Positions 46,551-54,862 of a stretch of DNA of 61,429 nt are shown here, piece after piece. Positions within the stretch are counted from its first letter, which is position 1; each line of letters opens with the position of its first letter. The notes below the pieces were generated by a model, which saw nothing but the letters and a program-made list of their open reading frames with translations, had not been told where the DNA came from and searched no databases. The stretch is from an uncultured Eubacteriales bacterium. GTDB lineage: Bacteria; Bacillota; Clostridia; Oscillospirales; CAG-272. The position numbers and the translations under genes are program-made. The stretch lies in contig CAJLCI010000012.1 in assembly GCA_905205065.1 (NCBI GenBank), positions 1 through 61,429 of the forward strand, written 5' to 3'.

Positions 46551-47241
46551 ATACAACATAAAGCAGAATGCAAATTGTATGTAGTATACTTCCGGCAACG
46601 CAAAAAATGTGAAATACAGAGTGAATGTATTTATGTTTTTTTCCGAATGCATAGAAAACTGCGCCTATTGTATAAGCAATACCACCGGCAAGAAGAAAAA
46701 TTGTGCCGCTGGATCCGAGTGAGGCCGTTGTGGTTTTCCATGTGCCGATAACACACCATCCCATTGCGAGATAACAAATCATAGAAAAAATTTTGAATTT
46801 TTGCATATTAACAGCATTCAGTACGATACCGAGTGCCGCCATTCCCCAAACTATGCCGAAGATAACCCATCCGAGTACGGTATTGGCTTCCCTGATTGTA
46901 CATAGAGCTATGGGTGTGTATGTACCTGCAATTAAAACAAAAATCGTACAGTGGTCCATAATGCGGAATACCCATTTTGCATTCAGCCTTTTGTTTAGAC
47001 CATGATAAATACTTGACATGGTATAAAGGAAAATCATTGAAGCGCCAAAAATCGCCGAACTGACAACGGCATATGCATTGTTGTGAAAAGCAGAAACAAT
47101 AATGCAAAGGACCGCCGCGGTAATACCGACCGCTCCTCCGACAATATGAGATACCATATTGAAAATTTCCTCGCCCTTCGTATATTCGGGAATTTCTCTT
47201 GTCATTATCGTTTTTTCTTTTTTCATGTTATCTTTTACCAT
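46549..47241 (-). CDS. Hemolysin III family / PAQR membrane protein
   Basis: A seven-helix membrane protein of 225-230 residues related to YqfA and the progestin/adipoQ receptor fold. Conserved motifs: EEIFNMVSHIVGGAVG, SSIYHGL, RIMDHCTIFVLIAGTYTP, and HSVFHIFCVAGSILH with the C-terminal His pair. Some members are predicted metal-dependent hydrolases. Hemolysis itself is not implied. The start is ATG 47241 or 47226, and neither has a strong Shine-Dalgarno. The stop codon abuts repeat copy F. Confidence 0.9.
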   Translation of the reverse strand: MVKDNMKKEKTIMTREIPEYTKGEEIFNMVSHIVGGAVGITAAVLCIIVSAFHNNAYAVVSSAIFGASMIFLYTMSSIYHGLNKRLNAKWVFRIMDHCTIFVLIAGTYTPIALCTIREANTVLGWVIFGIVWGMAALGIVLNAVNMQKFKIFSMICYLAMGWCVIGTWKTTTASLGSSGTIFLLAGGIAYTIGAVFYAFGKKHKYIHSVFHIFCVAGSILHTICILLYVV

Positions 47242-47487
47242 TTCTAAATAGCTTTTATACTATAAAATAATGAAGACCGTAATGATTCGATTCTTTGCAT
47301 TACAAATTTACCGCAGTAGACGGAAAAATGAAAATGCTGACCGCGTAATTATGGTTATTTTATTATTATAACACGTTTTACAATATATTACAAGAAGAAT
47401 GATTGAGTTAAAAGTATCAATGTTTGCTACGCCTGCAAAAACGATAAATAAAAGCATTGCAGAGCTTTTTTACTGCCTGAATAATAC

Positions 47488-47532
47488 AAAAACAAGAGGG
47501 ACAACAGCTACATTGTTCCCTCTTGTTTTTTT
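47488..47532. terminator. Terminator of the RiPP-like operon
   Basis: AAAAACAAGAGGGA.CAA pairs with its complement (one bulge) across an 8-base loop, with T runs on both sides. It overlaps the stop codon of the S8 fusion gene and works on the minus strand as the operon terminator. Confidence 0.8.
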
Positions 47533-49321
47533 AGAAATAATTTATTATTATATTGACAAGTTCATTCATGTCTTTATCGTTACCTAAAACAAATGTCGGC
47601 TTATTTATTTTTTCACACAGTATTTTCTTATGTTGTGACAAAGCTTCATCAGTCATATGCTTCTTAGAACCGTATATTCCGGAAAAATCATCTCTTATAT
47701 TCATCGGAAAAATACTTAAAGCAATAACACCGCAATCAGAACATGCCTCTATGTATTTTATAGTACGGTTTATATAATTAATCTCGTCATATGGATTGAC
47801 GCATAAAATAACCGCATCTGGCTGTAAACCCATCAAAAAACAGCACTGGGGTGCAGTGTATTGTGAAAGACTGCCTGTATCGTACGGTACCGTTCCGGAT
47901 TGCGAGCCGGCTATTATAATATCTTTTTCTTTCATGCAAAGATCGTTGACAATGTAGTTAATATATCTAATTGTATCATATTCTCGGATATGAACAGAAG
48001 AATTGTATCCCATCGGGAAAACATAATCCATTCCATAAAGCAAAGCACTCGGTTCTGTTCCAATTTGCCCGACATTATAGCCGCGTGAGAGAAACAATTC
48101 CCGAAGTTTTAGCTGTAAAGTGAATTTTCCTTGTCTTGAGCTTGTTCCAAACACTCCAACAACCGGTTTTGAAATTCGGTATAACATACCGAATCGGTTT
48201 GGCGGGAGATTTTCTTCATCTATTCGCGGGAAATAAATATTTCCGTCGCTATTATATCCAAGATCGGTTAGATCGTCAAAGGAGAAAATATTTTTACCTT
48301 GTGCTATTGCTTCTGCTATTAGTTTTTTCTTTAAATCATCTCTGTTGATGAGTGACGACAGCTCATCTGTATGGCCTAAAATCAAAGTATCAAAGCCATT
48401 CCAATTTATATTGTTTATATTATTTACAAGAATATCTTTTACAGAGCTGTCCTTCATAATATGTGATGTTGTCGCTCCGACTGTTGCCGAATATTTGACG
48501 TCGTATATTCCGTCTATGTCAAATGAAAGCAAATTGCTGTATCTGACAAGGCTATGCATTTCCTTGTTGAAAGGAAAAATTGCCGCTCTTTTTATTTCAA
48601 AAATTGAATTTGATCTGTAGTCAAAAGCCGGCAAACTGCATTTTTTTAAAGCGATTTCACTGAAACGCCGTACAATCTCATCTCTTCCCTTAGCGCCTTC
48701 CTTTATAAATACAGCGGTCTGAGCAGTAACATGTGCACACGCAAAACTGTTTCCGCCTATCATCATATATTCGGGGGAACTCCAGGCGACTCTCTGGATA
48801 CTTCCTTTTGCCGCTATATTTACAACGGTGTCATCGATAAATACAAAATCACCTATTTTACTGCACGACTGGGCTGATATAACCCCTATAACATTATCAA
48901 ATGCCGCGGGATATGATATTGCTCCGGAGTTATCAAAGGCTGATATAATAATGACACCTTTATCGTTTAAAATGCTGCAAATACTGTAAAGCTCATTATA
49001 TTTCTCACAAATATTTATTCCAAGACTTAAATTTATTATATCTGCTTCTAAATTTTCGTTTATATAATTCAATACAAAAATCAACGTTTCCTCATCTAAT
49101 CCATCAGCCAGATCAGATATTCCTATAACAGTAATCTTTATATCCGCATTACATCGGCTGATTATTCCGGATATGGCAGTACCATGTCCGAATAAATCGT
49201 TGTCTTCATTTGAACGAGTAATATTTCCATCAATATATTGCAAGGACAGTATATTGATGTTGTCTTGCTTAAATATTTTATGCGATTTATTTACACCGCT
49301 GTCGACCACTATTATATTCAA
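47531..49321 (-). CDS. S8 subtilisin-like protease fused to DUF1611/TIGR04066-like P-loop domain
   Basis: About 596 residues. Residues 1-230 are an S8 domain with Asp in IIVVDSGVN, His in GHGTAISGII and Ser in GGNSFACAHVT (the usual TSMA is NSFA). Residues 270-380 look like a Rossmann-type domain. Residues 385-596 are a P-loop domain with Walker A FGTSSRQGKFTLQ, then GQIGTEPSALLYG, GSQSGTVPYDTG and VNPYDEINYINRT. I remember these motifs from DUF1611 and from TIGR04066 peptide-maturation proteins of clostridial bacteriocin loci. I place the start at TTG 49321: GGAGG sits 9 bases upstream and the transporter stop is at 49326. No signal peptide, so probably cytoplasmic. Confidence 0.85.
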   Translation of the reverse strand: MNIIVVDSGVNKSHKIFKQDNINILSLQYIDGNITRSNEDNDLFGHGTAISGIISRCNADIKITVIGISDLADGLDEETLIFVLNYINENLEADIINLSLGINICEKYNELYSICSILNDKGVIIISAFDNSGAISYPAAFDNVIGVISAQSCSKIGDFVFIDDTVVNIAAKGSIQRVAWSSPEYMMIGGNSFACAHVTAQTAVFIKEGAKGRDEIVRRFSEIALKKCSLPAFDYRSNSIFEIKRAAIFPFNKEMHSLVRYSNLLSFDIDGIYDVKYSATVGATTSHIMKDSSVKDILVNNINNINWNGFDTLILGHTDELSSLINRDDLKKKLIAEAIAQGKNIFSFDDLTDLGYNSDGNIYFPRIDEENLPPNRFGMLYRISKPVVGVFGTSSRQGKFTLQLKLRELFLSRGYNVGQIGTEPSALLYGMDYVFPMGYNSSVHIREYDTIRYINYIVNDLCMKEKDIIIAGSQSGTVPYDTGSLSQYTAPQCCFLMGLQPDAVILCVNPYDEINYINRTIKYIEACSDCGVIALSIFPMNIRDDFSGIYGSKKHMTDEALSQHKKILCEKINKPTFVLGNDKDMNELVNIIINYF

Positions 49322-49325
49322 GGTG

Positions 49326-51113
49326 CTATACCTCCACATAATACTGTGCCTGCATATTCCACATTGTCGAATACAAGCCGTCGTTTTCCATTAATTCCTT
49401 GTGATTTCCATATTGTACAATTTCCCCGTTATCTAAAACCGCAATTTTATCGCAGAAACGACAGCTTGATAAGCGATGAGAAATATATATAGTTGTTTTA
49501 TCCTTTGTGATATCGTGAAACTTAGAGTAAATCTCGGCCTCTGCAATAGGATCAAGCGCCGACGTCGGTTCATCCAGGATTATTACGGGAGCGTTTTTAT
49601 ATAGTGTTCTTGCCATTGCAAGCTTTTGCCCTTCGCCTCCGGAGAATTCTACTCCGTTACTGTCAAATTCTTTGCTGATGTTTGTATCTATTCCTCCGGA
49701 AAGTTTATCAATTTTCTCTCCCAATCCGCTTTTTTGCAAGCAGTTTATAATCTTTGCATCATCGGATTTTTCATCTTTTTCATTAAAAGAAATGTTTTCT
49801 CTTACGGAAAAATTGAAAAGTTTAAAGTCCTGAAAAACAGCTCCTATTAAGTTTATATATTCGTCGTATGAAAAGCTCTGAATATTGACGCCGTTTAAAA
49901 GAATTTCTCCTTCTGTTGGTTCATAAAAACGGCACAGAAGCTTAATGAGCGTTGTTTTACCCGCTCCGTTTACCCCGACAATTGAAAGCGATTCGTTATT
50001 CTTCAGAGTCAACGATATATTTTTCAATATGTATCTGTCTGTATTCGGATATTTAAATGAAACATTATTGAACTGCAAAACTATATTGCCAGTATCAATA
50101 TCGGAAAGCTTATTTCCATCCGACCGTTTTGATTTGTCAGCTATTTCAATACAGTAACGAAAATCTCTGACAAATAATCCGGTTTCCATAAAAGAGGAAA
50201 TTGCACTTACTATAGAACTAATACTGCTGGAGAAAGTATTTACAGAAGTCATATACATAGAAAAATCGCCAATTGACATACCTTTAAATACAACTTTGTA
50301 TGTGAGAATTAAATATACAACACATTCTTGTAATATTGTTGCAGATATTGACAAGATATTATTTTTCTGAGATTCTATATTATGCTGTTTCATTGCTTTA
50401 AGATAAACTTCAGAGTGATTGTTATATCTATCATATATCCAGTTCTGTAAATTATTTATTCGAACTTCTTTTCCAAAATCTATTGTTTTCATAATGCGAA
50501 AATAATATGTGGATTTTCGCATTATGGGTGCGTGAATCGGGCGCCATTTATCCCAAATTTTTCTATCTTTTTTATCAGCTACGATACGAAATAGTACTAC
50601 TAATGCTATAAATACAAATATGATAGATTGAATAGTGATTATTATCGCAGCCAGTCCCACAATTGTCATAAAGGATGTTATAATTCCCGAAAGTTGATTT
50701 AACACTTGTAAAAAGTTTGTTCCATCCTGGGCGCGCATTATAAAATCTCTTATTTTGGGATTTTCAGCGTCACTGTATGGCATATTCATAACAATAAGAC
50801 CTAATTGATTTTTAATTTGCTTTACTGCTAATTCTGTTTGATTGCTAACAAAATAATTCAAAATATAACTTAACAAATCTATAATAAATGTTGAAGAAGC
50901 AAGTAAAGCCACATATAAAAGCAAAAGCTTTATATTTTTACCTATTGTTATTTCATTAAGAATCAGACGTACAAAAACAATGGGAATAAACGGAAAAATA
51001 ATATTAAGAATTATCTGCGGTATTTTTGAAAAGAAAATTGATTTATTTGTTTTATAGGCAAATTTCAGAAGAAAAGCGCAATTTGACAACAAGCCTTTAT
51101 TTTCTTTTTTCAT
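49326..51113 (-). CDS. ABC transporter, fused membrane and ATPase domains (second subunit)
   Basis: A 595-residue exporter half-transporter. Six membrane helices span residues 15-310, followed by an ATPase with Walker A VGVNGAGKTT, signature EFSGGEGQKLAMAR, Walker B VIILDEPTSAL and H-loop YISHRLSS. There is no N-terminal C39 peptidase, so leader removal must be done elsewhere, plausibly by the S8 protein. The start ATG overlaps the TGA of the upstream transporter gene (ATGA), with AGGAGG before it. It probably forms a heterodimer with that protein to export the peptide. Confidence 0.92.
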   Translation of the reverse strand: MKKENKGLLSNCAFLLKFAYKTNKSIFFSKIPQIILNIIFPFIPIVFVRLILNEITIGKNIKLLLLYVALLASSTFIIDLLSYILNYFVSNQTELAVKQIKNQLGLIVMNMPYSDAENPKIRDFIMRAQDGTNFLQVLNQLSGIITSFMTIVGLAAIIITIQSIIFVFIALVVLFRIVADKKDRKIWDKWRPIHAPIMRKSTYYFRIMKTIDFGKEVRINNLQNWIYDRYNNHSEVYLKAMKQHNIESQKNNILSISATILQECVVYLILTYKVVFKGMSIGDFSMYMTSVNTFSSSISSIVSAISSFMETGLFVRDFRYCIEIADKSKRSDGNKLSDIDTGNIVLQFNNVSFKYPNTDRYILKNISLTLKNNESLSIVGVNGAGKTTLIKLLCRFYEPTEGEILLNGVNIQSFSYDEYINLIGAVFQDFKLFNFSVRENISFNEKDEKSDDAKIINCLQKSGLGEKIDKLSGGIDTNISKEFDSNGVEFSGGEGQKLAMARTLYKNAPVIILDEPTSALDPIAEAEIYSKFHDITKDKTTIYISHRLSSCRFCDKIAVLDNGEIVQYGNHKELMENDGLYSTMWNMQAQYYVEV

Positions 51114-52897
51114 TGAACGCTCACCTCCTGATTTTCATTGTAATACTGAGCTTGCTTTTCAAACATGTCAGAATATAAGCCGTTTTGTTTTAATAGAGTT
51201 TCATGATCTCCATACTCCACGATTTTTCCATCCTGAAAAACAGCTATATTATCACAAAAACGTGTTGATGCGAGGCGATGGGAAATAAATATCGAAGTTT
51301 TATTTATCGTAATTTCATTAAAATTCTGATATATTTCATTTTCCGCAAGCGCATCTAAAGCAGCAGTAGGTTCATCTAAAATAACGAGATCGGCATCTTT
51401 ATAATACGCTCTGGCTATTACCAGCTTCTGACCCTCTCCTCCGGAGAATTCTATACCGTTTTCGTCAAAGTCTTTGTATATGTTAGTATTCAAGCCTTCG
51501 GGAAGGGTTTTAAGCTTTGACATCAGCCCTGCATTTTCAATTGAACGATTCAGTTTATCTGTGTCAAGATGCTGATTAAGTACGATATTATCCAGAAAAG
51601 AAAAAGAGAAAATTTTAAAGTCCTGAAAAACAACGGCTAAAAGTTTATAATAATCTTCTTTTTTTATTGTAGAAATATCTACACCGTAGTACTTAATTAC
51701 CCCTTTTGTAGGTGTATACAGTCTGCAAAGTAATTTTATAAAAGTAGTTTTACCGGCTCCATTAAGTCCCACAATCGACAGCTTTTCTCCTTTATATATT
51801 TTAATTGAGATATTTTTTAATACTGTATTTTCGGTGTTAGGATAAATGAAACTTACGTTTTCAAATTCAAACATAGGAAGGCGAACATTCTCCTCCGGTA
51901 ATTTATTAACCTCTTTTTCCGAATCATTTGACATTGCTATCTTTATATACTCTCGGTAATCATCTACATATTTAGACATATATTTAAGTTCTATACATTT
52001 TGCAATAACATCATTAAATGAGCCTAACAGATTATAGATAGCTCCGATATACAAATTGAATTCTCCTACAGAAATCACGCTCTTTATCGCGTTATATGCA
52101 ACGTATCCGTATGAGACAATCATCTGAATAAATGATACTATTCCTGATATAATATTTATCCAAAGTTGTCCCCGTAGAAATCTTTTATTATCATTGACAA
52201 AATTTGATAAAGTTTTACTAAACTTATTTGACAATATCCTATTAGCCCTATTTACCTTCACTTCTTTAGCGTAATCAAAGTTGGTCATCGCTTCAAAAAG
52301 ATAATCAAATAATCTAGTATACTTCGCGATTGTTGGCTGATACTTATATTCGTTTTTTGAAAGTTTTTTGTTCAAAAAATATTTAATGATTATTATGATG
52401 AAAATGAATACTAAAATTAGAGGATCAAGCATCGTAATAATATATGAAAACCCTATAAGTTTAATAAGACTTGTAACTAATCCTGAAATTGTAATATATA
52501 CAAAATTATTTGCACGTACATGTGGGGATACAGTTTGTTGCATATCACGAATTTTCCCATCCTCAAGCTTATTATAAGGCATTATTAAAAAATGGCGGGC
52601 ATAAAATAAACCGTTTTTTACATCACATCTATTAACAGACATATTTACAAATACTTGAAATATTAACCTAAGGATATGCAGTCCTGCAATTGTAATTATA
52701 AACAAACTTACATAAGACAAAATGGTATTCCATTCTTGTCCGCTTGTTAGTTCATTTATTATCAATGTTGGAAAAATAAGATAAATGAATGGCTCAATAG
52801 AATTTAGTAATATCTCAATAACAACGGCAAAATATATCCTTTTGTATATCATCCATGAGTATTTAAACATGAAAGCAGTATTTTTAATCAAGTGCAT
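51110..52897 (-). CDS. ABC transporter, fused membrane and ATPase domains (first subunit)
   Basis: About 595 residues, paralogous to its downstream partner. Hydrophobic segments come first (YFAVVIEILLNSIEPF, YVSLFIITIAGLHILRLIF). The ATPase then has Walker A VGLNGAGKTT, signature EFSGGEGQKLVIAR, Walker B LVILDEPTAAL and H-loop ISHRLAS. No C39 domain. ATG 52897 follows GGAGG by 6 bases. The frame is open to 52924. It is separated from the precursor gene by the palindrome at 52929-52948. Confidence 0.92.
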   Translation of the reverse strand: MHLIKNTAFMFKYSWMIYKRIYFAVVIEILLNSIEPFIYLIFPTLIINELTSGQEWNTILSYVSLFIITIAGLHILRLIFQVFVNMSVNRCDVKNGLFYARHFLIMPYNKLEDGKIRDMQQTVSPHVRANNFVYITISGLVTSLIKLIGFSYIITMLDPLILVFIFIIIIIKYFLNKKLSKNEYKYQPTIAKYTRLFDYLFEAMTNFDYAKEVKVNRANRILSNKFSKTLSNFVNDNKRFLRGQLWINIISGIVSFIQMIVSYGYVAYNAIKSVISVGEFNLYIGAIYNLLGSFNDVIAKCIELKYMSKYVDDYREYIKIAMSNDSEKEVNKLPEENVRLPMFEFENVSFIYPNTENTVLKNISIKIYKGEKLSIVGLNGAGKTTFIKLLCRLYTPTKGVIKYYGVDISTIKKEDYYKLLAVVFQDFKIFSFSFLDNIVLNQHLDTDKLNRSIENAGLMSKLKTLPEGLNTNIYKDFDENGIEFSGGEGQKLVIARAYYKDADLVILDEPTAALDALAENEIYQNFNEITINKTSIFISHRLASTRFCDNIAVFQDGKIVEYGDHETLLKQNGLYSDMFEKQAQYYNENQEVSVQ

Positions 52898-52928
52898 ACA
52901 ATACCTCCAATCAAAATAATACAATAGA

Positions 52929-52948
52929 AAGGTCTGGCGCCAGACCTT
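52929..52948. terminator. Perfect 20-base palindrome between precursor and transporter genes
   Basis: AAGGTCTGGC is followed by its complement with no loop. On the minus strand TTTCTATTGTATT follows, a partial U tract. It would act as an attenuator that lets the precursor mRNA exceed the transporter mRNA. Confidence 0.65.
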
Positions 52949-52966
52949 AAAAACATATCGTATGCT

Positions 52967-53062
52967 TTAGCAAGTACAATTAACATTAATAATAGTTTCA
53001 CCTGCATAAAGAGCAACTTTGACATTTGACCTTTTTATTCTCTTCTTAAGAAGTTTTTTCAA
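52967..53062 (-). CDS. RiPP-like precursor peptide, 31 residues
   Basis: Begins at TTG 53062 with AGAGG 8 bases upstream and ends at TAA 52967-52969. The peptide opens with a basic MKKLLKKRIKRS, continues NVKVALYAGETIINV and ends NCTC. A short basic leader with a C-terminal Cys motif, located first in an operon of two ABC exporters and a maturation protease, is what a RiPP precursor looks like. The leader recalls the MKKL.KK start of CLI_3235-family bacteriocin precursors, from memory only. No modifying radical SAM enzyme is nearby, so the mature product could be a simple cleaved or disulfide peptide. Confidence 0.72.
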   Translation of the reverse strand: MKKLLKKRIKRSNVKVALYAGETIINVNCTC

Positions 53063-53253
53063 TATTATCACCTCTATTATATAAGTTTATAGCATGTAAA
53101 ATATATAATCATATTATGGTATGTTGAAAACATCGGCATTTTAAAGGCAAGTTTACTGAACTCATTTTACTTTTTTCCTTTATAATTATAAATTACTTTT
53201 ATTCACTACATATGAAACGGTATAAACGAATTTCTTTTTTGTTCATGCGAATC

Positions 53254-53301
53254 AAAAAAACAGCGCAAAGCTTACCCTATGCGGCAAGCAAAGCGCTGTT
53301 T
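53254..53301 (-). terminator. Strong intrinsic terminator of the small transcription unit
   Basis: On the minus strand AAACAGCGC pairs with GCGCTGTTT, with inner GCTT/AAGC, and a run of T follows. It overlaps the last codons of the 38-residue frame. Confidence 0.85.
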
Positions 53302-53393
53302 ACAACAATATTTGAACAAGACAATACTTTCCGATAAATTTTACCCGGAATGTATGTATTTTTATTTCGCAAAATTGCATAAAACTCTTTCAT
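53277..53393 (-). CDS. Small reading frame of 38 codons in its own transcription unit
   Basis: ATG 53393 has GGAG 9 bases upstream and the frame ends at TAG 53277-53279. The peptide starts MKEFYAILRNKNTY, has a basic middle (GKIYRKVLSCS) and a small hydrophobic end (IVVNSALLAA). A consensus promoter (53472-53500) and a strong terminator frame it exactly, giving a transcript of about 200 bases. It could encode a small peptide (precursor, immunity or signal) or be a regulatory RNA whose frame is incidental. It lies just upstream of the RiPP-like operon on the same strand. Confidence 0.5.
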   Translation of the reverse strand: MKEFYAILRNKNTYIPGKIYRKVLSCSNIVVNSALLAA

Positions 53394-53471
53394 GACAAAT
53401 ATCTCCAAATTATTTAATATCATGTCATTTATATACAGATGATTTATGGTTTACTTTCTTTTAATGCTTCT

Positions 53472-53500
53472 ATTATATAATTCATTATTTAATTTGTCAA
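53472..53500 (-). promoter_or_regulatory. Consensus sigma-A promoter of the small transcription unit
   Basis: On the minus strand TTGACA and TATAAT, both perfect, with a 17-base spacer. It is the best promoter in the window. Confidence 0.85.
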
Positions 53501-53651
53501 CTGTTTTTTGAAATTTAGTTAATATTTTTTCAAAACTTTTAATTGTGATAATATAATATAACATAATAATTTGTTTAATTTTATATTATTATGGGCTTAA
53601 ATTCGGTACTTGAGGTGAACTAAAAATTATTTTATTTATCATAAAAGTGTA

Positions 53652-53680
53652 TTGACAAATTCCGATAAAAGTAGTATCAT
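53652..53680 (+). promoter_or_regulatory. Sigma-A promoter of the GntR/ABC operon
   Basis: TTGACA and TATCAT with a 17-base spacer. The -10 end overlaps the operator at 53678-53703. Confidence 0.8.
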
Positions 53681-53703
53681 TGTATTAGATAAGTAATACA
53701 ATG
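53678..53703. promoter_or_regulatory. Likely GntR (YtrA-type) operator
   Basis: CATTGTATTA, six bases GATAAG, then TAATACAATG: a perfect inverted repeat with 10-base arms covering the transcription start of the operon whose first gene is a GntR regulator. Autorepression is the natural reading. Confidence 0.75.
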
Positions 53704-53799
53704 ATAAAAACAAATGATTAAACACACTTTACAATCAGATAGCGGGTTTCGCAGTGAATTTGAATTTTTGTAAGGAGGAGCGGTTAAAGGCTATAAAAT

Positions 53800-54162
53800 A
53801 TGGAATATAATTTTGACAACGAAAGACCGATATATATTCAGCTTGTAGAAATGCTCAAAATAGAAATTATTTCCGGGAGAATAAAGAGTGGAGAGAAGCT
53901 GCCCTCGGTAAGGGATTTCGCAATGAAAGCAAAGGTAAATCCCAATACTATGCAAAAGGCACTTACAGAGCTTGAAAGGGAAAATCTTATTTATACGGAG
54001 AGAACAAACGGGAAGTATGTGACCAATGACAGAAAATTGATAGATAATATAAAAAATGAAATAGCATCAGAGCAAGTCAGGAATTTTATAAGGGCTATGA
54101 ATAATATAGGTATATACGGTGAAGAAATCGAACAATATATGAAAAGTGAGGCGAATGAATAA
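53800..54162 (+). CDS. GntR family regulator, YtrA subfamily
   Basis: A 120-residue repressor. The winged helix-turn-helix has the GntR signature PIYIQLVEMLKIEIISGRI and GEKLPSVRDFAMKAKVNPNTMQKAL. The effector domain is replaced by a short C-terminal helix, which is the YtrA type. It begins an operon with an ABC ATPase and a permease, the standard YtrA arrangement. Such systems respond to cell-wall-active antibiotics or envelope stress. A matching inverted repeat overlaps the promoter. AAAGG lies 9 bases before ATG. Confidence 0.92.
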   Translation: MEYNFDNERPIYIQLVEMLKIEIISGRIKSGEKLPSVRDFAMKAKVNPNTMQKALTELERENLIYTERTNGKYVTNDRKLIDNIKNEIASEQVRNFIRAMNNIGIYGEEIEQYMKSEANE

Positions 54163-54862
54163 TATGTATCTGATTGAATGCAGGAATCTTTGCAAAAGCT
54201 TTGATGATAATATAGTTCTAAGAGATATTAATCTTAAAATCGGAAAGGGTAAAATAATAGGCCTTCTCGGAAAAAACGGACAGGGAAAAACTACATTGCT
54301 AAAACTCATTAACGATTTACTTACTCCGACAAGCGGAGAGATTTTAATAAACGGAAAAAAGCCGGGAATTGAAAGCAAAAAGATTATATCCTATCTTCCC
54401 GAAAGAACATATTTAGATAAAGAAATGCGCGTTTCAGAGGTTCTGAAATTTTTTGTGGAATTTTACGACAATTTTAATTTCCAAAAGGCGCTTCAATTAC
54501 TGAAAACGTTAGATTTAGACGTGAATCAGAGATTAGCAAAAATGTCGAAGGGAATGCAGGAAAAAGTCCAGCTTATATTGGTGATGTCAAGAGATGCAGA
54601 TATATATCTTCTTGACGAACCTTTGGGAGGAGTTGATCCTGCAACTCGAGATTATATATTAGATACTATATTGTCCAATTTTAAAGAGGGTGCGAGTGTA
54701 ATTATTTCTACTCATCTGATAGCCGATATAGAAAGAATATTAGACGAAGTAATATTTATAGACAAAGGGCAGATAATTTTGAATTCTTCTGCCGATGAGT
54801 TGAGAATCAAAGAAAAAACAAGCATAGACGAAATATTCAGGAGGCATTTCAATGTTAGGTAA
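54155..54862 (+). CDS. ABC transporter ATP-binding protein (YtrB-like)
   Basis: About 236 residues. Walker A GKNGQGKTTLL, signature LAKMSKGMQEKVQLIL, Walker B IYLLDEPLGGVD, H-loop STHLIAD. The signature differs from LSGGQ, as usual for YtrB-type ATPases. The start overlaps the GntR stop by 8 bases (ATG 54155), and ATG 54164 is an alternative. It pairs with the permease downstream, whose start it overlaps. Confidence 0.92.
   Translation: MNNMYLIECRNLCKSFDDNIVLRDINLKIGKGKIIGLLGKNGQGKTTLLKLINDLLTPTSGEILINGKKPGIESKKIISYLPERTYLDKEMRVSEVLKFFVEFYDNFNFQKALQLLKTLDLDVNQRLAKMSKGMQEKVQLILVMSRDADIYLLDEPLGGVDPATRDYILDTILSNFKEGASVIISTHLIADIERILDEVIFIDKGQIILNSSADELRIKEKTSIDEIFRRHFNVR

Noticed and set aside
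53109..53165. An 18-codon minus-strand frame (MSSVNLPLK...) with AAAGGA 10 bases upstream and a CRC motif, between the small transcription unit and the precursor gene
   Set aside because: Very short, no convincing promoter, and no resemblance to the neighbouring precursor beyond a CxC; likely chance in AT-rich DNA.
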